Shown here: one piece after another, positions 52,301 through 62,160 of the stretch
Position numbering within the stretch: the stretch's first letter is position 1
Layout: every line of letters begins with the position of its first letter
Position numbers and translations under genes: made by a program
Source: JACQFK01 sp964619955
GTDB lineage: Bacteria; Planctomycetota; MHYJ01; JACPRB01
DNA: 64,000 bases
Assembly (NCBI GenBank): GCA_964619955.1
Contig: CAZUJF010000029.1
Coordinates: 1 to 64,000, forward strand
Direction: 5' to 3'
Notes under the pieces: generated by a model
Seen by the model: the letters and a program-made list of their open reading frames with translations, nothing else
What the model was told of the DNA's origin: nothing
Database searches by the model: none

Positions 52301-52674
52301 TGCTGGCGCACCGCCAGGCCCAGGGCGACGGGGTCCGCGCCCGCATCGCCAGCAGCCGGCTGGGCGAACTGGCCTCCTGGACGGCGCACAACACCGAGGC
52401 GGAGACCGCGATGTCCCGCGTCGAGGTGAAGGCGGGGGACTTCATCGACTTCATCGTGGACTGCCGGGGCGAGGAGAGTTTCGATTCCTTCGCCTGGGCG
52501 CCGGTGATCCGGACCGTGGAGACCGCCACGGCGACCGGGGCGTCGCCCGCCCAGGAATGGAGCGCGGCGAAGGGCTTCCGCGGCCCCGAGGGCAGGGCGC
52601 GGAAGGCGCTCGGCTCGTGGGAGCGCTATGCGCAGGCCCTGCTGCTCGCCAACGAGTTCATGTTCGTGGATTGA
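49393..52674 (+). CDS. PSCyt1/DUF1549/DUF1553 secreted protein with an extra C-terminal domain
   Basis: A 1093-aa exported protein. A signal peptide is followed by PSCyt1 with CYSCHAEG, then DUF1549 (about 160-370, MDVSRYSDTKGYTFQEERRF, CARCHDHKFDPIS). A charged, helical stretch (about 375-480) and DUF1553 (from about 610, LTARVLVNRVWAEHFGRG) follow. An insertion of about 160 residues (891-1050, GWLLLTAEGGHPGAVAAG) interrupts the last part of DUF1553 before the terminal LLLANEFMFVD. It is paired with the DUF1501 gene 13 bases downstream. The extra domain looks like a beta sandwich and may bind carbohydrate. Confidence 0.92.
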   Translation: MKRILLVLLAVNPALGGVPQAAPAADPDGVEFFEKRIRPVLVERCYSCHAEGAKAIKGGLRLDTRELTLKGGDSGAAVVPGDPDKSLLIRAVRFTDEELQMPPKKKLPPEIIADLEAWVRRGAPDPRTGGPAVKSPDQEKAARHWAFQAPKEPALPAVKNAALAKSPIDAFVLARLEEAGFKLQPAADKRTLLRRAFIDLVGLPPAAAELEAFEADASPDAFAKQVDALLARPAYGERWARHWMDVSRYSDTKGYTFQEERRFPYSYTYRDWLIRAFNDDLPYDKFLTYQVAADRMNLAGAEQRHLAAMGFLTLGRRFLNRIPDIIDDRLDVLFRGTQGVSVGCARCHDHKFDPISTKDYYSLYGVFASSIEPKDLPLIQMGEKSKENLAYEQEIAKLQGEVQKFRETRHKEITAKLREVKSVAAYLEAAQEARGLKDDELRKLAEKRDLFAHVLTRWRDLLDRTAKTPDPVWIAWHALAAPKPGVPAGADPRFVEAFKTPPTSLKDAAARYAAVLVALKALDAEGSPPNPPFAELDRVYTRADRDKQKQLENKVQAVQVSHPGAPSRAMVLQDGPIHEPHVFIRGNPNSLGEKVPRQFLSILSGPKREPFKDGSGRLDLVRQIASKENPLTARVLVNRVWAEHFGRGLVPTPSDFGLRNDPPSHPALLDWLALRFMEDGWSVKKLHRRILLSAAWQQRSDDVPAAREKDPENTLLWRQNRRRLDFEAMRDSMLSVSGLLDPAMGGRPVQISENPTAQQKMQAETIVNTVGDPGQERSSKRRSVYLYIDRQNLPNTFRNFDFASPDTHSPQRFITTVPQQALFLMNSPFAVELAVGLIQRPEVVRESDVEQRIAALYRTVYGRAPSAAEQTLGRAYLEGEERSGPALAAGPSGWQQGYGSYDEASKRLKSFTALPHFEGGAWQGGRKMPDPKLGWLLLTAEGGHPGAVAAGATVRRWVAPKDAVVSITGVLAHRQAQGDGVRARIASSRLGELASWTAHNTEAETAMSRVEVKAGDFIDFIVDCRGEESFDSFAWAPVIRTVETATATGASPAQEWSAAKGFRGPEGRARKALGSWERYAQALLLANEFMFVD

Positions 52675-52687
52675 GAGCGAGGACCGA

Positions 52688-54142
<1,455 letters not shown>

Positions 54143-54143
54143 C

Positions 54144-54962
54144 CTAACGGGTGGCCGGGCGGCGGGAGGCGGGGCGCCGCGCCGCGGCGGCGATCGCGGC
54201 CTTCAGTCGGGCATCGAACCCGGGGGTTCCGATGTCCGCCTTCGAGATCACGTGCTGGACGCCCAGCTCGCGGGCCTCTTCCACGGCGGCCTTCGTCGCC
54301 TTGGCCGTCACGATCAGCACGCCGGGACCCTGCCGGGCGTGGAGGCTCCGGACCACGCGGATCACCTCCAGTCCGTTCATGCGCGGCAGGTCCAGGTCGA
54401 CGAGCAGCAGGGCGGGCTGCTCCGCGGCCGCCACCGCCACCGCCTGGAGGCCGTCCTCCGCGAGCAGCACGCGCACGTTCATCGAGGCGAGCCGCGTCAG
54501 GAGCTGCGCGCGCACGTCCTCGTCGTCGTCCACGACCAGCACCTTCATGCGGTCGTCGCGCCGGTCGGTGGCGGGGGTCCTCGAGGTCGGGCGGTCCAGG
54601 AGGCGGCGGATCCGGTCGAGGCTGCCTCCCGAGAGGAAATTCGCCTTCACCAGGAAGTCGGAGACGCCCAGCAGCACGGCCTCCTTGATGTAGTCCGCGG
54701 TCGTGTTCCCGGTGATGATGGCGATGGGGATCTCCCCGAGCTCCGGCATCGCGCGGATGATGCGGATGACGTCCAGCCCGTTCAGCTTGGGCAGGTGCAG
54801 GTCCACGAGACAGAGCGCGGGCCGGACCTTGCCGGCCGCCTTGATGGCCTCCAGCCCGTCGGCCGCCGTGATCACCTCGACGTCCAGCGAGGAAAGCAGG
54901 GCCTGGAGGATCTTCGAGACGTCCTGGTCGTCCTCGATGACGAGAACCCGCTTTTTGGGCAT
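54144..54962 (-). CDS. Response regulator with two receiver domains and no output domain
   Basis: A 272-aa protein with two CheY-like receivers. The first (about 5-125) has EDD, the phospho-site in CLVDLHLPKLNGLDV and K in LVKANF. The second (about 140-260) has VDDDEDV, LLVDLDLPRMNGLEV and ISKADI. Both Asp phospho-acceptors and both acidic pockets are present. A short arginine-rich tail ends the protein. No sensor kinase is adjacent. It may relay or buffer phosphoryl groups. It is convergent with the DUF1501 gene, 1 base apart. Confidence 0.92.
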   Translation of the reverse strand: MPKKRVLVIEDDQDVSKILQALLSSLDVEVITAADGLEAIKAAGKVRPALCLVDLHLPKLNGLDVIRIIRAMPELGEIPIAIITGNTTADYIKEAVLLGVSDFLVKANFLSGGSLDRIRRLLDRPTSRTPATDRRDDRMKVLVVDDDEDVRAQLLTRLASMNVRVLLAEDGLQAVAVAAAEQPALLLVDLDLPRMNGLEVIRVVRSLHARQGPGVLIVTAKATKAAVEEARELGVQHVISKADIGTPGFDARLKAAIAAAARRPASRRPATR

Positions 54963-55072
54963 GTGTGGTATCTGAACCAGCAAGACTCATACCAGCGCGT
55001 TCCCGGGAGCGTCAAGGGCGCAAGCGACCGCGATCCGACGTAAATGTCGGAAGGGTTCATCTTAATTGCGAC

Positions 55073-56113
55073 CTACGGCGCGTCCCGGGCGCAGCGGAAG
55101 CCGACATGGGAGGCGCCCGTTTCGATACCGCCGGCGCGCCGCGAGCCCGGGAGGTAACGGGCGCAGTAGGAGTCGCTGCAGAGGAAGGAGCCGCCTTTCT
55201 GGACCCGTTGCTTCGCCCCCGGCTCGCGTGGATCGAGGCTCGTATCGGGCCCCTTCGGCGGGCGCGACGCGTTGCTCCGGAAGTGGTCCCTGCGGTATTC
55301 GTCGGAACACCACTCCCAGACGTTGCCCGCCATGTCGTGCAGGCCGTAGGGATTCGGCGGGAAGGACGCCACGGGCGCTGTTCCCGGGAAGCCGTCCTCC
55401 GCGGCATTGGCGTGCGGGAATCCCCCCTGCCAGAGGTTCGCCGCCCAGCGCCCCCCCGGCTTGAACTCGTCGCCCCAGAGGAAGCGCCGCCCCTCGAGCC
55501 CGCCGCGCGAGGCGCGCTCCCATTCCGCCTCCGTGGGCAGCCGCTTGCCCGCCCACGCGGCGTAGGCCGCCGCATCCGGGAAGGCCACGTGCACGACCGG
55601 ATGCCGCTCCCGTCCCGCGAGGCCGGATCCCGGGCCCTCGGGCTGCCGCCAGCTGGCGCCGGGCAGGGCCTTCCACCAGCCCTCGGCGTTGTGCAAGGGC
55701 ACTTTATGCGGGGGCGGCGTGAACACCGTCGAGAAGGGGAGCCGGTCGTCCGGGGGGAAGCCCGGGAAGCGGGCGGGGTCCGGCTTCCGCTCCGCGATCG
55801 TGACGTAGCCCGTGGCCTGGACGAACTTCGCGAACTGCTCGTTCGTCACCTCGGTCGCGTCCATCCAGAAGCCGTCGATCGTCGCGTCGTGGGCCGGGTG
55901 CGATTCCGGGAAGCCCGGATCGTCGCTGCCCATCCGGAACGTCCCCGCCGGGATCCAGACCATGCCTTCCGGGGCCGCCGGGACGGGGTTGAATCCGGCC
56001 CTCACCTCCATGAAGGCCAGGACCCCGACGAAACAGAGCGGGAGGGCGAGGGCGGGCAGCAGCACCTGCCAGCGGGCGTGGGGCGATTCGGACGGCGAGG
56101 CGGCGGGGGGCAT
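55073..56113 (-). CDS. Membrane-anchored formylglycine-generating enzyme (SUMF1 family)
   Basis: A 346-aa protein starting at ATG 56113, 8 bases after TACAAT. An N-terminal membrane helix (LLPALALPLCFVGVLAF) anchors it outside. The SUMF1 domain follows: MVWIPAGTFRMGSDD, DATEVTNEQFAKFV, RLPTEAEWERASRGG, GLHDMAGNVWEWCSDEYR and GGSFLCSDSYCARY. C312 and C317, spaced like the copper-binding active-site pair of true formylglycine-generating enzymes, are both present. Such enzymes convert a Cys or Ser of sulfatases to formylglycine. No sulfatase gene is in the window. Confidence 0.9.
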   Translation of the reverse strand: MPPAASPSESPHARWQVLLPALALPLCFVGVLAFMEVRAGFNPVPAAPEGMVWIPAGTFRMGSDDPGFPESHPAHDATIDGFWMDATEVTNEQFAKFVQATGYVTIAERKPDPARFPGFPPDDRLPFSTVFTPPPHKVPLHNAEGWWKALPGASWRQPEGPGSGLAGRERHPVVHVAFPDAAAYAAWAGKRLPTEAEWERASRGGLEGRRFLWGDEFKPGGRWAANLWQGGFPHANAAEDGFPGTAPVASFPPNPYGLHDMAGNVWEWCSDEYRRDHFRSNASRPPKGPDTSLDPREPGAKQRVQKGGSFLCSDSYCARYLPGSRRAGGIETGASHVGFRCARDAP

Positions 56114-56154
56114 GGCGTCGTATTGTAGGGTCGCGACGCGGGGAAACCAACGGG

Positions 56155-56862
56155 TCAGCGCGCCAACTTGAAGGTGGCCCGGGCCCGCGCCCACCAGCCG
56201 GACCAGGCCTCGCCGGTGGAGAAGGATTCCTGCGTGATGTCCTTGAGGGCCTGCAACGCGGCGGGCAGCAGCTCCTGGATCCGCTTCCGGAGGGCGTCGT
56301 CGGCCGCGACCTGCACGTTCTGGCCGTCGGGCGTGGTGAACTCCACCGCGCCGCCCGCCTGGGATTTCTGCTGTTTCTCGAGGCGGATCACGAGCGCGAT
56401 CAGGGGCTCGATCGAGGCGGCGCCCCGGATCTTCGCCGCGGCGGCGACGGCCGCCTTCGCCGTGCCGGCGTCCTTTTCGTCGAAGGCCTTGTGCAGGGAC
56501 GGCAGCGAGGAGGGCTCGGCGAGGCGTCCGAGCGCCTCGAAGATCGCGACGGCGACCAGCGGATCCTTCAGCCCCGAGGGAAGCGCCCCGGTCAGGGCGC
56601 CCGCCGCCGCCTTCCTGTGATCGGTGAACGCCCCCAGCCCGCGCGCGACGGCGATGCGCACGGAGGCGGCGTCGGAGCCGAGCACGGCGCCCAGGCGGGC
56701 CGCGGTCTTCGGATGCTGCACCGCGGCGAGCTCCGTGACGGCCCTGGCCCGGTCCGCCTCCGACGTCGAGCGGATCGCGGTCTTGAACGCGTCCAGGGCC
56801 TCGTCGGCGGTCTTGTCGTCGGTCTGTCCGGACCCCAGCAGGAGGACGAGGAGGAGGGACAT
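56155..56862 (-). CDS. Secreted HEAT-repeat protein
   Basis: A 235-aa protein with a short hydrophobic N-terminus (MSLLLVLLLGSGQ) and helical HEAT-like repeats (ARLGAVLGSDAASVRIAVAR, KDPLVAVAIFEALGRLAEPS). The C-terminal WSGWWARARATFKL is distinct. It follows a small lipoprotein gene and precedes the formylglycine-generating enzyme. It may scaffold other envelope proteins; no function is known. Confidence 0.72.
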   Translation of the reverse strand: MSLLLVLLLGSGQTDDKTADEALDAFKTAIRSTSEADRARAVTELAAVQHPKTAARLGAVLGSDAASVRIAVARGLGAFTDHRKAAAGALTGALPSGLKDPLVAVAIFEALGRLAEPSSLPSLHKAFDEKDAGTAKAAVAAAAKIRGAASIEPLIALVIRLEKQQKSQAGGAVEFTTPDGQNVQVAADDALRKRIQELLPAALQALKDITQESFSTGEAWSGWWARARATFKLAR

Positions 56863-56902
56863 CTATTCTATGTACACGGAACCCGGGCATCCCCGCCGGA
56901 AA

Positions 56903-57475
56903 TTATCGAAGATCCAGCTCGATCGCCAGCACGAGCGCGGGTTCGCGGGAGGCCCTCAGGGCGAGATCCGGGGAAAGCTCGCAGACCAGCTGCCCCTTCA
57001 CGAAATCGCGGGTGAATCCGCTGATCCCGCGCGCCTGTCCGAGGATCCGGGGGGCGCTGCCCGGCCGCGGCTGGAACGCCGCCGTCGGGATCGTCAGCGT
57101 GGCGGGCAGGAAGAGCTCGTCCTCCATGCGCAGCAGCAGCGCGTAGACGACGTCCCTCCGGCGCAGGAAGCGCCAGCGGCCGTCGGAGGCGGGGACGGCC
57201 GGGACGACGTCCGTCAGCGCCTCGGCATTCGCCTGCAGCCAGTCGCGCGCTCCGGGCGGGATCGTCGGACACGCGACCCGCTTCCCGCGCGCGCGGGCGT
57301 CGATCAGGCGGTGGACGAAGGCGGGCGCTTCGAGGTCCGCAGACAGGACCTCCTCCCCCGCAGACGGGGCCGCACCCGCCTCGAGGACGCGGAAGCCGGG
57401 GTCCGCCGGGGGCGGGACCGCGCAGCCCGCCGCCAGGACGAGCAGGCTACTTGCCCAGCGTGCGCAGGTACGCAT
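56903..57475 (-). CDS. Predicted lipoprotein of unknown function
   Basis: A 190-aa protein with a lipoprotein signal (ARWASSLLVLAAGCAVPP, lipobox LAAGC). Its start overlaps the end of the PVC-type dehydrogenase gene by 29 bases, so it is probably cotranscribed and coupled. The mature part has an alternating pattern of charged and hydrophobic residues (RRRDVVYALLLRMEDELFLP) with no motif that I recognise. Confidence 0.65.
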   Translation of the reverse strand: MRTCARWASSLLVLAAGCAVPPPADPGFRVLEAGAAPSAGEEVLSADLEAPAFVHRLIDARARGKRVACPTIPPGARDWLQANAEALTDVVPAVPASDGRWRFLRRRDVVYALLLRMEDELFLPATLTIPTAAFQPRPGSAPRILGQARGISGFTRDFVKGQLVCELSPDLALRASREPALVLAIELDLR

Positions 57476-60400
57476 AGAGGTCGGCGATGTCCCCCGGTTT
57501 CAAGCCGTCCAGCAGGCCGTTGGGCATGAGCGAGAGCGTGCCGGGCTTCTGCGCGGCGATGTCGCCGCTCGCGAGCCGCACGGTCGTGGTGGCGCCGGTC
57601 TGGAGGATGTAGCCGTCGGCGCTTTCGAACGCCGTGATGCCCGTGTGCAGCTGGCCGTCCTTCATGAGGTACGTCGTCGTGCGATACGGCGGGGCGATGT
57701 CCCTCGACGGATTGCCGATGGCTTCGAAGAGGTCCTCCTTCGAGAAGCGCGCCGCCGTCCCCGCGAGCGCGGGGCCCAGGGCGCCCTGGACCGCGTGGCA
57801 GGTCTGGCAGCCGCGCGCGCGGAAGACTTCGGCGCCGCGGACGACGTCGCCCTGCTCCCAGGGTACGCCCTTCAGCCGGGTCGCCACGTCGATGCCGCCC
57901 GCGTCGAGTTCCGCTTTGAGCTCCGTGAAGGCGTCGAACACGGGGCGGTAGGCGGCGGCCGGCTCGGGGCCCTCCGTCACGTCGAAGCGGCGTCCCGATT
58001 CGCGGCTGAGCAGGGCGAGCACCTGCCGCCGCTTCGCGCTTTCCTTGAGCTCCAGCGTGAGGCGGCGGAGCAGCCGCAGCAGCGGCACGAGGCTGTCTTT
58101 CGAGCCGTCCTTCGGCAGCCGCGCGAGGGCCTCGAGCGCCGCCCGGGCGACCTGCGCGTTGGGGGCGTCGACGGCGCCGAGAAATTTGTCCCGGTCCTGC
58201 GCGTCCGGCTCCTGCGCCAGCACGAGCAAAATGGAATCCCGAAGCCCGTAGTTGGACCACTGGGCGCGCAGCGCGGGCAGGGTTTCCGTGGAGGGGAGCG
58301 GGGCGATGAGCCGCAGCAGCGGCTCGGACCAGGGGAAGGCCGGGTCCTTCAGGGCGGCCGTCAAAAACAGCCTGGCTGCTTTTTCGCGGGCGGCCGGGGG
58401 CAGCGCGGCGGCGATGGCCACGTGGCCCGGCTGCACGAAGGCGGGGTGTTCGAGGACGGCGTCCACGAACGCAGGGTCGCGGCGTGCGAAGAGCTCGGTG
58501 AGCTCGGCGACCCGCTGGCTCCAGGCCTGCTTCGAACGCTGCTCCTGACCCTCGGACTTGCGGCCGAGCGAGAGCAGCGCATGGGCGAGCAGCGAGGCCG
58601 GACTGGGCGCCTTGAGGCGGCTCAGCACGATGAGGACCTGCAGGTCGTCGGTGGGATGGCTTTTCGCGGTGAGCAGGGCCCCCAGCGCCGCGGCGCTCTC
58701 CGGAGCGGGATCCTCAAGCAAGGCCAGCACGCGGGCCGCCTCGGGGTCGGGCAGCAGCGCCCGTGCGGCCTTCAGCAGCGGCGCCGCGACGGTTTCCGCG
58801 ACGGGGTTCGCGAAGGCGACCATGGAGTGGACCTCGACCGCCGGCTTGTGGATCGCGTAATCCCCCAGGGCGAGGACGGCAATGCGGAGCGCGTCGAGGG
58901 AGGCCTCGCGCTCCAGGAGGCGGAGGCAGTCTTCGAGGGCGTAGGCCGCGTGCCCGCGCCAGACGAGGGCGAGCGCGCGTCCGAGCACGGCGGGGACTTC
59001 CTTCCAGGCAACGTCGTGGAGCTTCGCCGCCACCTGCGCCGCCGCGCGGAGCACGCGGCGGTCCGGATGCGCGAGCGCTCGTCCCAGCGAGCGGGCTTCG
59101 TCGGGCCCCAGGGCGGCGGCCCGCGGCAGCAGCGCCTCCAGGAGCTGCCGCAGGGCGGCGGCATCCTGTTCCGTGGCGAGGGCGGCCCCCAGGCGCGGGT
59201 CCGCGGGGGCGAGGCGGCCGAGCGCCCAATACATCCGGGTGCGGAGGACGGCGTCGTCGGGGAGCGGCACGCGGCCCAGGTCGCCGAAGACCTCGACGAG
59301 GATTTCGACCGCGCGGATCCGGGAGGGCAGGTCTCGGACGCCGTCCTCGAGGACGGCCTGGAAGGGGGCGGCTCCGAGCGCGCGGGCCTGCGGCTCCCAG
59401 CGCGCGCGGGACCAGGCGTCGAGCGGCTGGGGCGCCCGGAGCACGGCGTCGAGCGCATCCTTCGGGGGAGGCGGGGCGAGGGGCGATTCGGGGACGATGC
59501 GATAGACCCCGCCCCGCGTGCGGCGCCCGCCGATCGAGACGAGCAGGGCCCCGTCGGGGGCGACGCAGAGGTCCGTGGGCGCGAAGCCGTCGCTGCCGGA
59601 GGGTTCGAGGAAAACCTCGGCGCGGGTTTCGTACGAGGCGCCCTTGGGCGTCAGGGCGAGGAACCAGACGCGGCCGAAGGTCCAGTCGAGGACGAAAAGC
59701 CCGTCGTGATACTTCGCGGGAAAGGTCCCGTGGCGGTAGACGGTCACGCCGGTGGGGGAGCCGCGGCCGATCGGCGCGAGCATCGGCACGGTGTCGATCC
59801 AGAAATCGCGGCGCGCGAAGCTGCGCATGTGGCCGTCGAGCCGCCAGCCGTGATGCTGGCCGGGGTCGACGTGGTAGACCCGGGTCGGCGTATACCAGGG
59901 CAGGAAGAAATCGCGTTCACAGTCGCTGTCGTACGTGAAGACGTCCCCCCGGGAATTCCAGTCGAAGTCGTAGGGGTTGCGGAAGCCGTGGGCGACGACC
60001 TCGGAGGTCTTGAAGTCGGGGCTGAAGCGGACGAGCCCGCCGGTCTCGGGCTCGCGGATGGGCGGGTGGGACGTCGTGACGTGCTCCTTCGTGAGGCGGG
60101 TGTTGTTGCCGCCGATGAGGGTCCAGGATCCGTCGGGGCCCTTCCGGAGGGCGTGGTGGCCGTGCTCCCCGAAGACGAACTTCGCGAGCAGCTCGGGTTT
60201 GCCGTCCATCACGCCGTCGCCGTCGGCATCGCGATGCCGCCAGAGGCCGCCCGCCTCGGAGCTGAGCAGGTCGTTTCCGTCCGCGCAGAAGCCCATGGAG
60301 CCGGAGCGGCTTTCGGCGACGGATACGGCGCGGTCGGCCCTGCCGTCGCCGTCCGTGTCCTCGAGCCTGCGGATCCAGCCCTGGCTCGAGACGAGCACGC

Positions 60401-60548
60401 GGCCTTTGGAGTCGAGCGTCATCGAGTAGAGGTCGTTGGCCGGCGTGTGGTCCGCCCACTGGGTGATCTTGAAGCCCGGGCGGATGCGGAGGCCCAGATC
60501 CTCGACGGGGACCAGGTCCTGGACCGCCAGCAGCAGGAGGCCGAGCAT
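57447..60548 (-). CDS. PVC-type beta-propeller dehydrogenase with C-terminal haem (CxxCH)
   Basis: A 1033-aa secreted protein. A signal-like start (MLGLLLLAVQ) is followed by a propeller of the membrane-bound-dehydrogenase type (about 30-360, GFCADGNDLLSSEAGGLW, HGFRNPYDFDWNSRGDVF). A long HEAT-like helical region (about 390-850) and a cytochrome c domain with RGCQTCHAV at about 930 follow. This is the PVC/planctomycete haem-binding protein family. TAGGAT lies 7 bases before ATG 60548 although the methyltransferase stop is only 5 bases away. It is probably a periplasmic sugar or alcohol oxidoreductase. Confidence 0.9.
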   Translation of the reverse strand: MLGLLLLAVQDLVPVEDLGLRIRPGFKITQWADHTPANDLYSMTLDSKGRVLVSSQGWIRRLEDTDGDGRADRAVSVAESRSGSMGFCADGNDLLSSEAGGLWRHRDADGDGVMDGKPELLAKFVFGEHGHHALRKGPDGSWTLIGGNNTRLTKEHVTTSHPPIREPETGGLVRFSPDFKTSEVVAHGFRNPYDFDWNSRGDVFTYDSDCERDFFLPWYTPTRVYHVDPGQHHGWRLDGHMRSFARRDFWIDTVPMLAPIGRGSPTGVTVYRHGTFPAKYHDGLFVLDWTFGRVWFLALTPKGASYETRAEVFLEPSGSDGFAPTDLCVAPDGALLVSIGGRRTRGGVYRIVPESPLAPPPPKDALDAVLRAPQPLDAWSRARWEPQARALGAAPFQAVLEDGVRDLPSRIRAVEILVEVFGDLGRVPLPDDAVLRTRMYWALGRLAPADPRLGAALATEQDAAALRQLLEALLPRAAALGPDEARSLGRALAHPDRRVLRAAAQVAAKLHDVAWKEVPAVLGRALALVWRGHAAYALEDCLRLLEREASLDALRIAVLALGDYAIHKPAVEVHSMVAFANPVAETVAAPLLKAARALLPDPEAARVLALLEDPAPESAAALGALLTAKSHPTDDLQVLIVLSRLKAPSPASLLAHALLSLGRKSEGQEQRSKQAWSQRVAELTELFARRDPAFVDAVLEHPAFVQPGHVAIAAALPPAAREKAARLFLTAALKDPAFPWSEPLLRLIAPLPSTETLPALRAQWSNYGLRDSILLVLAQEPDAQDRDKFLGAVDAPNAQVARAALEALARLPKDGSKDSLVPLLRLLRRLTLELKESAKRRQVLALLSRESGRRFDVTEGPEPAAAYRPVFDAFTELKAELDAGGIDVATRLKGVPWEQGDVVRGAEVFRARGCQTCHAVQGALGPALAGTAARFSKEDLFEAIGNPSRDIAPPYRTTTYLMKDGQLHTGITAFESADGYILQTGATTTVRLASGDIAAQKPGTLSLMPNGLLDGLKPGDIADLYAYLRTLGK

Positions 60549-60553
60549 GCTGC

Positions 60554-61291
60554 CTATCCTACGGGGACCGCTTTGCGGGCGAGCCAGAATTCCCGGGGAT
60601 AGTTGAAGTCCAGGTGCCGGGTCTTCTCGATGCGGAAGCCCGCTTCTTTGAGCAGCCCGCGCGCGTCGGCGGCGCTGCGGTCGACGAGGTCGCTGTATTC
60701 GCTCAGGGCCCAGCCCTTGTGGAGCCAGACGTGATGGCGGCGGAGTCTGCTCCCCAGTCGTTCGCTGAAGGAGGCGTAGAAGAGGTCCTTGTCCAGCACC
60801 ACGGCTTCGGGAGCTTCCACGATCAGGTTTTTGAACGAGAAGAAATCGAAGAGGAAGACGCCTCCCGGGGCAAGGAGCCGGTGGATCGTCCGCAGATCGC
60901 GGCGGAGTTGGGCTTTCGTGAAGGGCAGGTTGAACCAGCCGAGGCTGACGATGCCGTCGTAGGGCGTCCGGGCGGGCACCTTGAGGGGGCCGTGCACGGG
61001 CGAGACGAAGAGCGTGGAGGCGATGCCCGCCTGTCGCAGGCGCGCGGAGGCGAGGCGTTTCACGTCCTCCGTGAACTGGACCCCGTCCATGCGGAGGCCG
61101 AGCCCGGAGATGTACTCGATGCAGCCGCCGGTCATGGCGCCGATGTCGAGGGTCGTGCGGCAGTCGCAAGCGAGGAGCCAGCGGCCCATGAGGTCGAGTT
61201 GCTTCGGGAAGTCGACGTAGAAGCCCCGGTCGAAGGCCGGGTAGTGCCTCGTGAACGGAAGCCGGTAAGGGAGGTCGAGGAAGCCTTTCAT
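60554..61291 (-). CDS. Class I SAM-dependent methyltransferase-like protein
   Basis: A 245-aa protein with a Rossmann-type methyltransferase core: TTLDIGAMTGGCIEYISG (motif I), the acidic YDGIVSLGWFNLPF (motif IV) and LLAPGGVFLFDFFSF (motif V). A minus-strand TATACT (61349-61344) lies about 50 bases upstream. It precedes the PVC-type dehydrogenase gene by 5 bases. The substrate is unknown; the call rests on the fold signature. Confidence 0.75.
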   Translation of the reverse strand: MKGFLDLPYRLPFTRHYPAFDRGFYVDFPKQLDLMGRWLLACDCRTTLDIGAMTGGCIEYISGLGLRMDGVQFTEDVKRLASARLRQAGIASTLFVSPVHGPLKVPARTPYDGIVSLGWFNLPFTKAQLRRDLRTIHRLLAPGGVFLFDFFSFKNLIVEAPEAVVLDKDLFYASFSERLGSRLRRHHVWLHKGWALSEYSDLVDRSAADARGLLKEAGFRIEKTRHLDFNYPREFWLARKAVPVG

Positions 61292-61364
61292 CCTATTTCT
61301 GGATCAGCACGAGAACCTCTTGGGGCCGGGAGCGCAGTCCGGAAGTATAACATCGGGGCTCCAC

Positions 61365-61886
61365 TCAGCTCTTGTCCCCGCTGAACAGCTTGGCGATCGT
61401 TTTCATCGACAGGTAGAGGTGCAGCGGATCATCCAGGAGTTCGCGGAACCCGTGCGCCCGATAGAAGGCCTTGGCCCGCGCATCCTTGGCCAGGGCGTCG
61501 ACGGCGTAGAGGGCAAGATCCTTTGAGACCCGATGCGCTCGTCGTAGGGCGTCGGCCAGAAGGAGACTCCCCAGCCCCTGTCCTTTGATCTCCTGATCCC
61601 GGGCCAGTCGTCCAAGATGGGCCACGGGCGCCGGATACCTGGGGAGCCGCCGGCTTTCGTCCGGAGGCAGGTGCTCCCGGGCCACCGCGGCGCCGCTGAG
61701 CGTGTAGTAGCCGAACACGCGGGGCCGGTCCCCCTTGAGCAGGACAAAGGTCCGGCCGTAGTCGAGGTCCGCATTCTGGCGGGCGTATTTTTTAAGGTAA
61801 TCGTCGAGGGCCGGGGAACCGGAGTTGAAGGCTTCCCGGTCGTGGGTCCTGGCCAGGGGTGTGATGCGCCAGGGGGCGTCATCCAC
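61365..61886 (-). CDS. GNAT toxin, TacT-like
   Basis: A 173-aa acetyltransferase of the TacT group. The sequence opens with FNSGSPALDDYLKKYARQNA, typical for these toxins, and has the acetyl-CoA loop QEIKGQGLGSLLLADALRR and the catalytic-type Tyr in AKAFYRAHGFREL. GTG 61886 is the start and overlaps the antitoxin gene by 8 bases. TacT toxins acetylate the amino acid on charged tRNA and block translation. The antitoxin is upstream, in the usual order. Confidence 0.88.
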   Translation of the reverse strand: MDDAPWRITPLARTHDREAFNSGSPALDDYLKKYARQNADLDYGRTFVLLKGDRPRVFGYYTLSGAAVAREHLPPDESRRLPRYPAPVAHLGRLARDQEIKGQGLGSLLLADALRRAHRVSKDLALYAVDALAKDARAKAFYRAHGFRELLDDPLHLYLSMKTIAKLFSGDKS

Positions 61887-62148
61887 GGAGTTTCGTCAGG
61901 CGCTTCACGGCCGCCTTCAGCTTCGGCGCCGGCTCCTCGTCAGCATCGAGGATCTGCAGGAAACGTTTGAAGTCTCGGGCCGACAAAGTCGTCAGCGACT
62001 GCCGGCCGACGACTTCGCGGGCGACGTCCAGAAGGGTCGGAACGGCAAAAGACGTCACATCCAGCCCCTTGAGGCGGGCCGCACGTTCGATCAGCTCCTT
62101 CTCCTCGCCGCTGAGCCGCATTTCCAGCCGCTCAGTCTTGGCCGCCAT
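61879..62148 (-). CDS. DUF1778 antitoxin, TacA-like (ribbon-helix-helix)
   Basis: An 89-aa antitoxin of the DUF1778 family. The N-terminal ribbon-helix-helix (ERLEMRLSGEEKELIERAAR, TSFAVPTLL) binds DNA and the C-terminal tail wraps the toxin. GGAGG precedes ATG 62148. The upstream region contains a promoter and a dyad (TGTACG and CGTACA). It overlaps the toxin gene by 8 bases. Confidence 0.9.
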   Translation of the reverse strand: MAAKTERLEMRLSGEEKELIERAARLKGLDVTSFAVPTLLDVAREVVGRQSLTTLSARDFKRFLQILDADEEPAPKLKAAVKRLTKLRG

Positions 62149-62160
62149 CCGTCCACCTCC

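Noticed and set aside
57645..60602. Open frame of 985 codons on the plus strand
   Set aside because: It is antisense to the PVC-type dehydrogenase gene and shows no recognisable domain.
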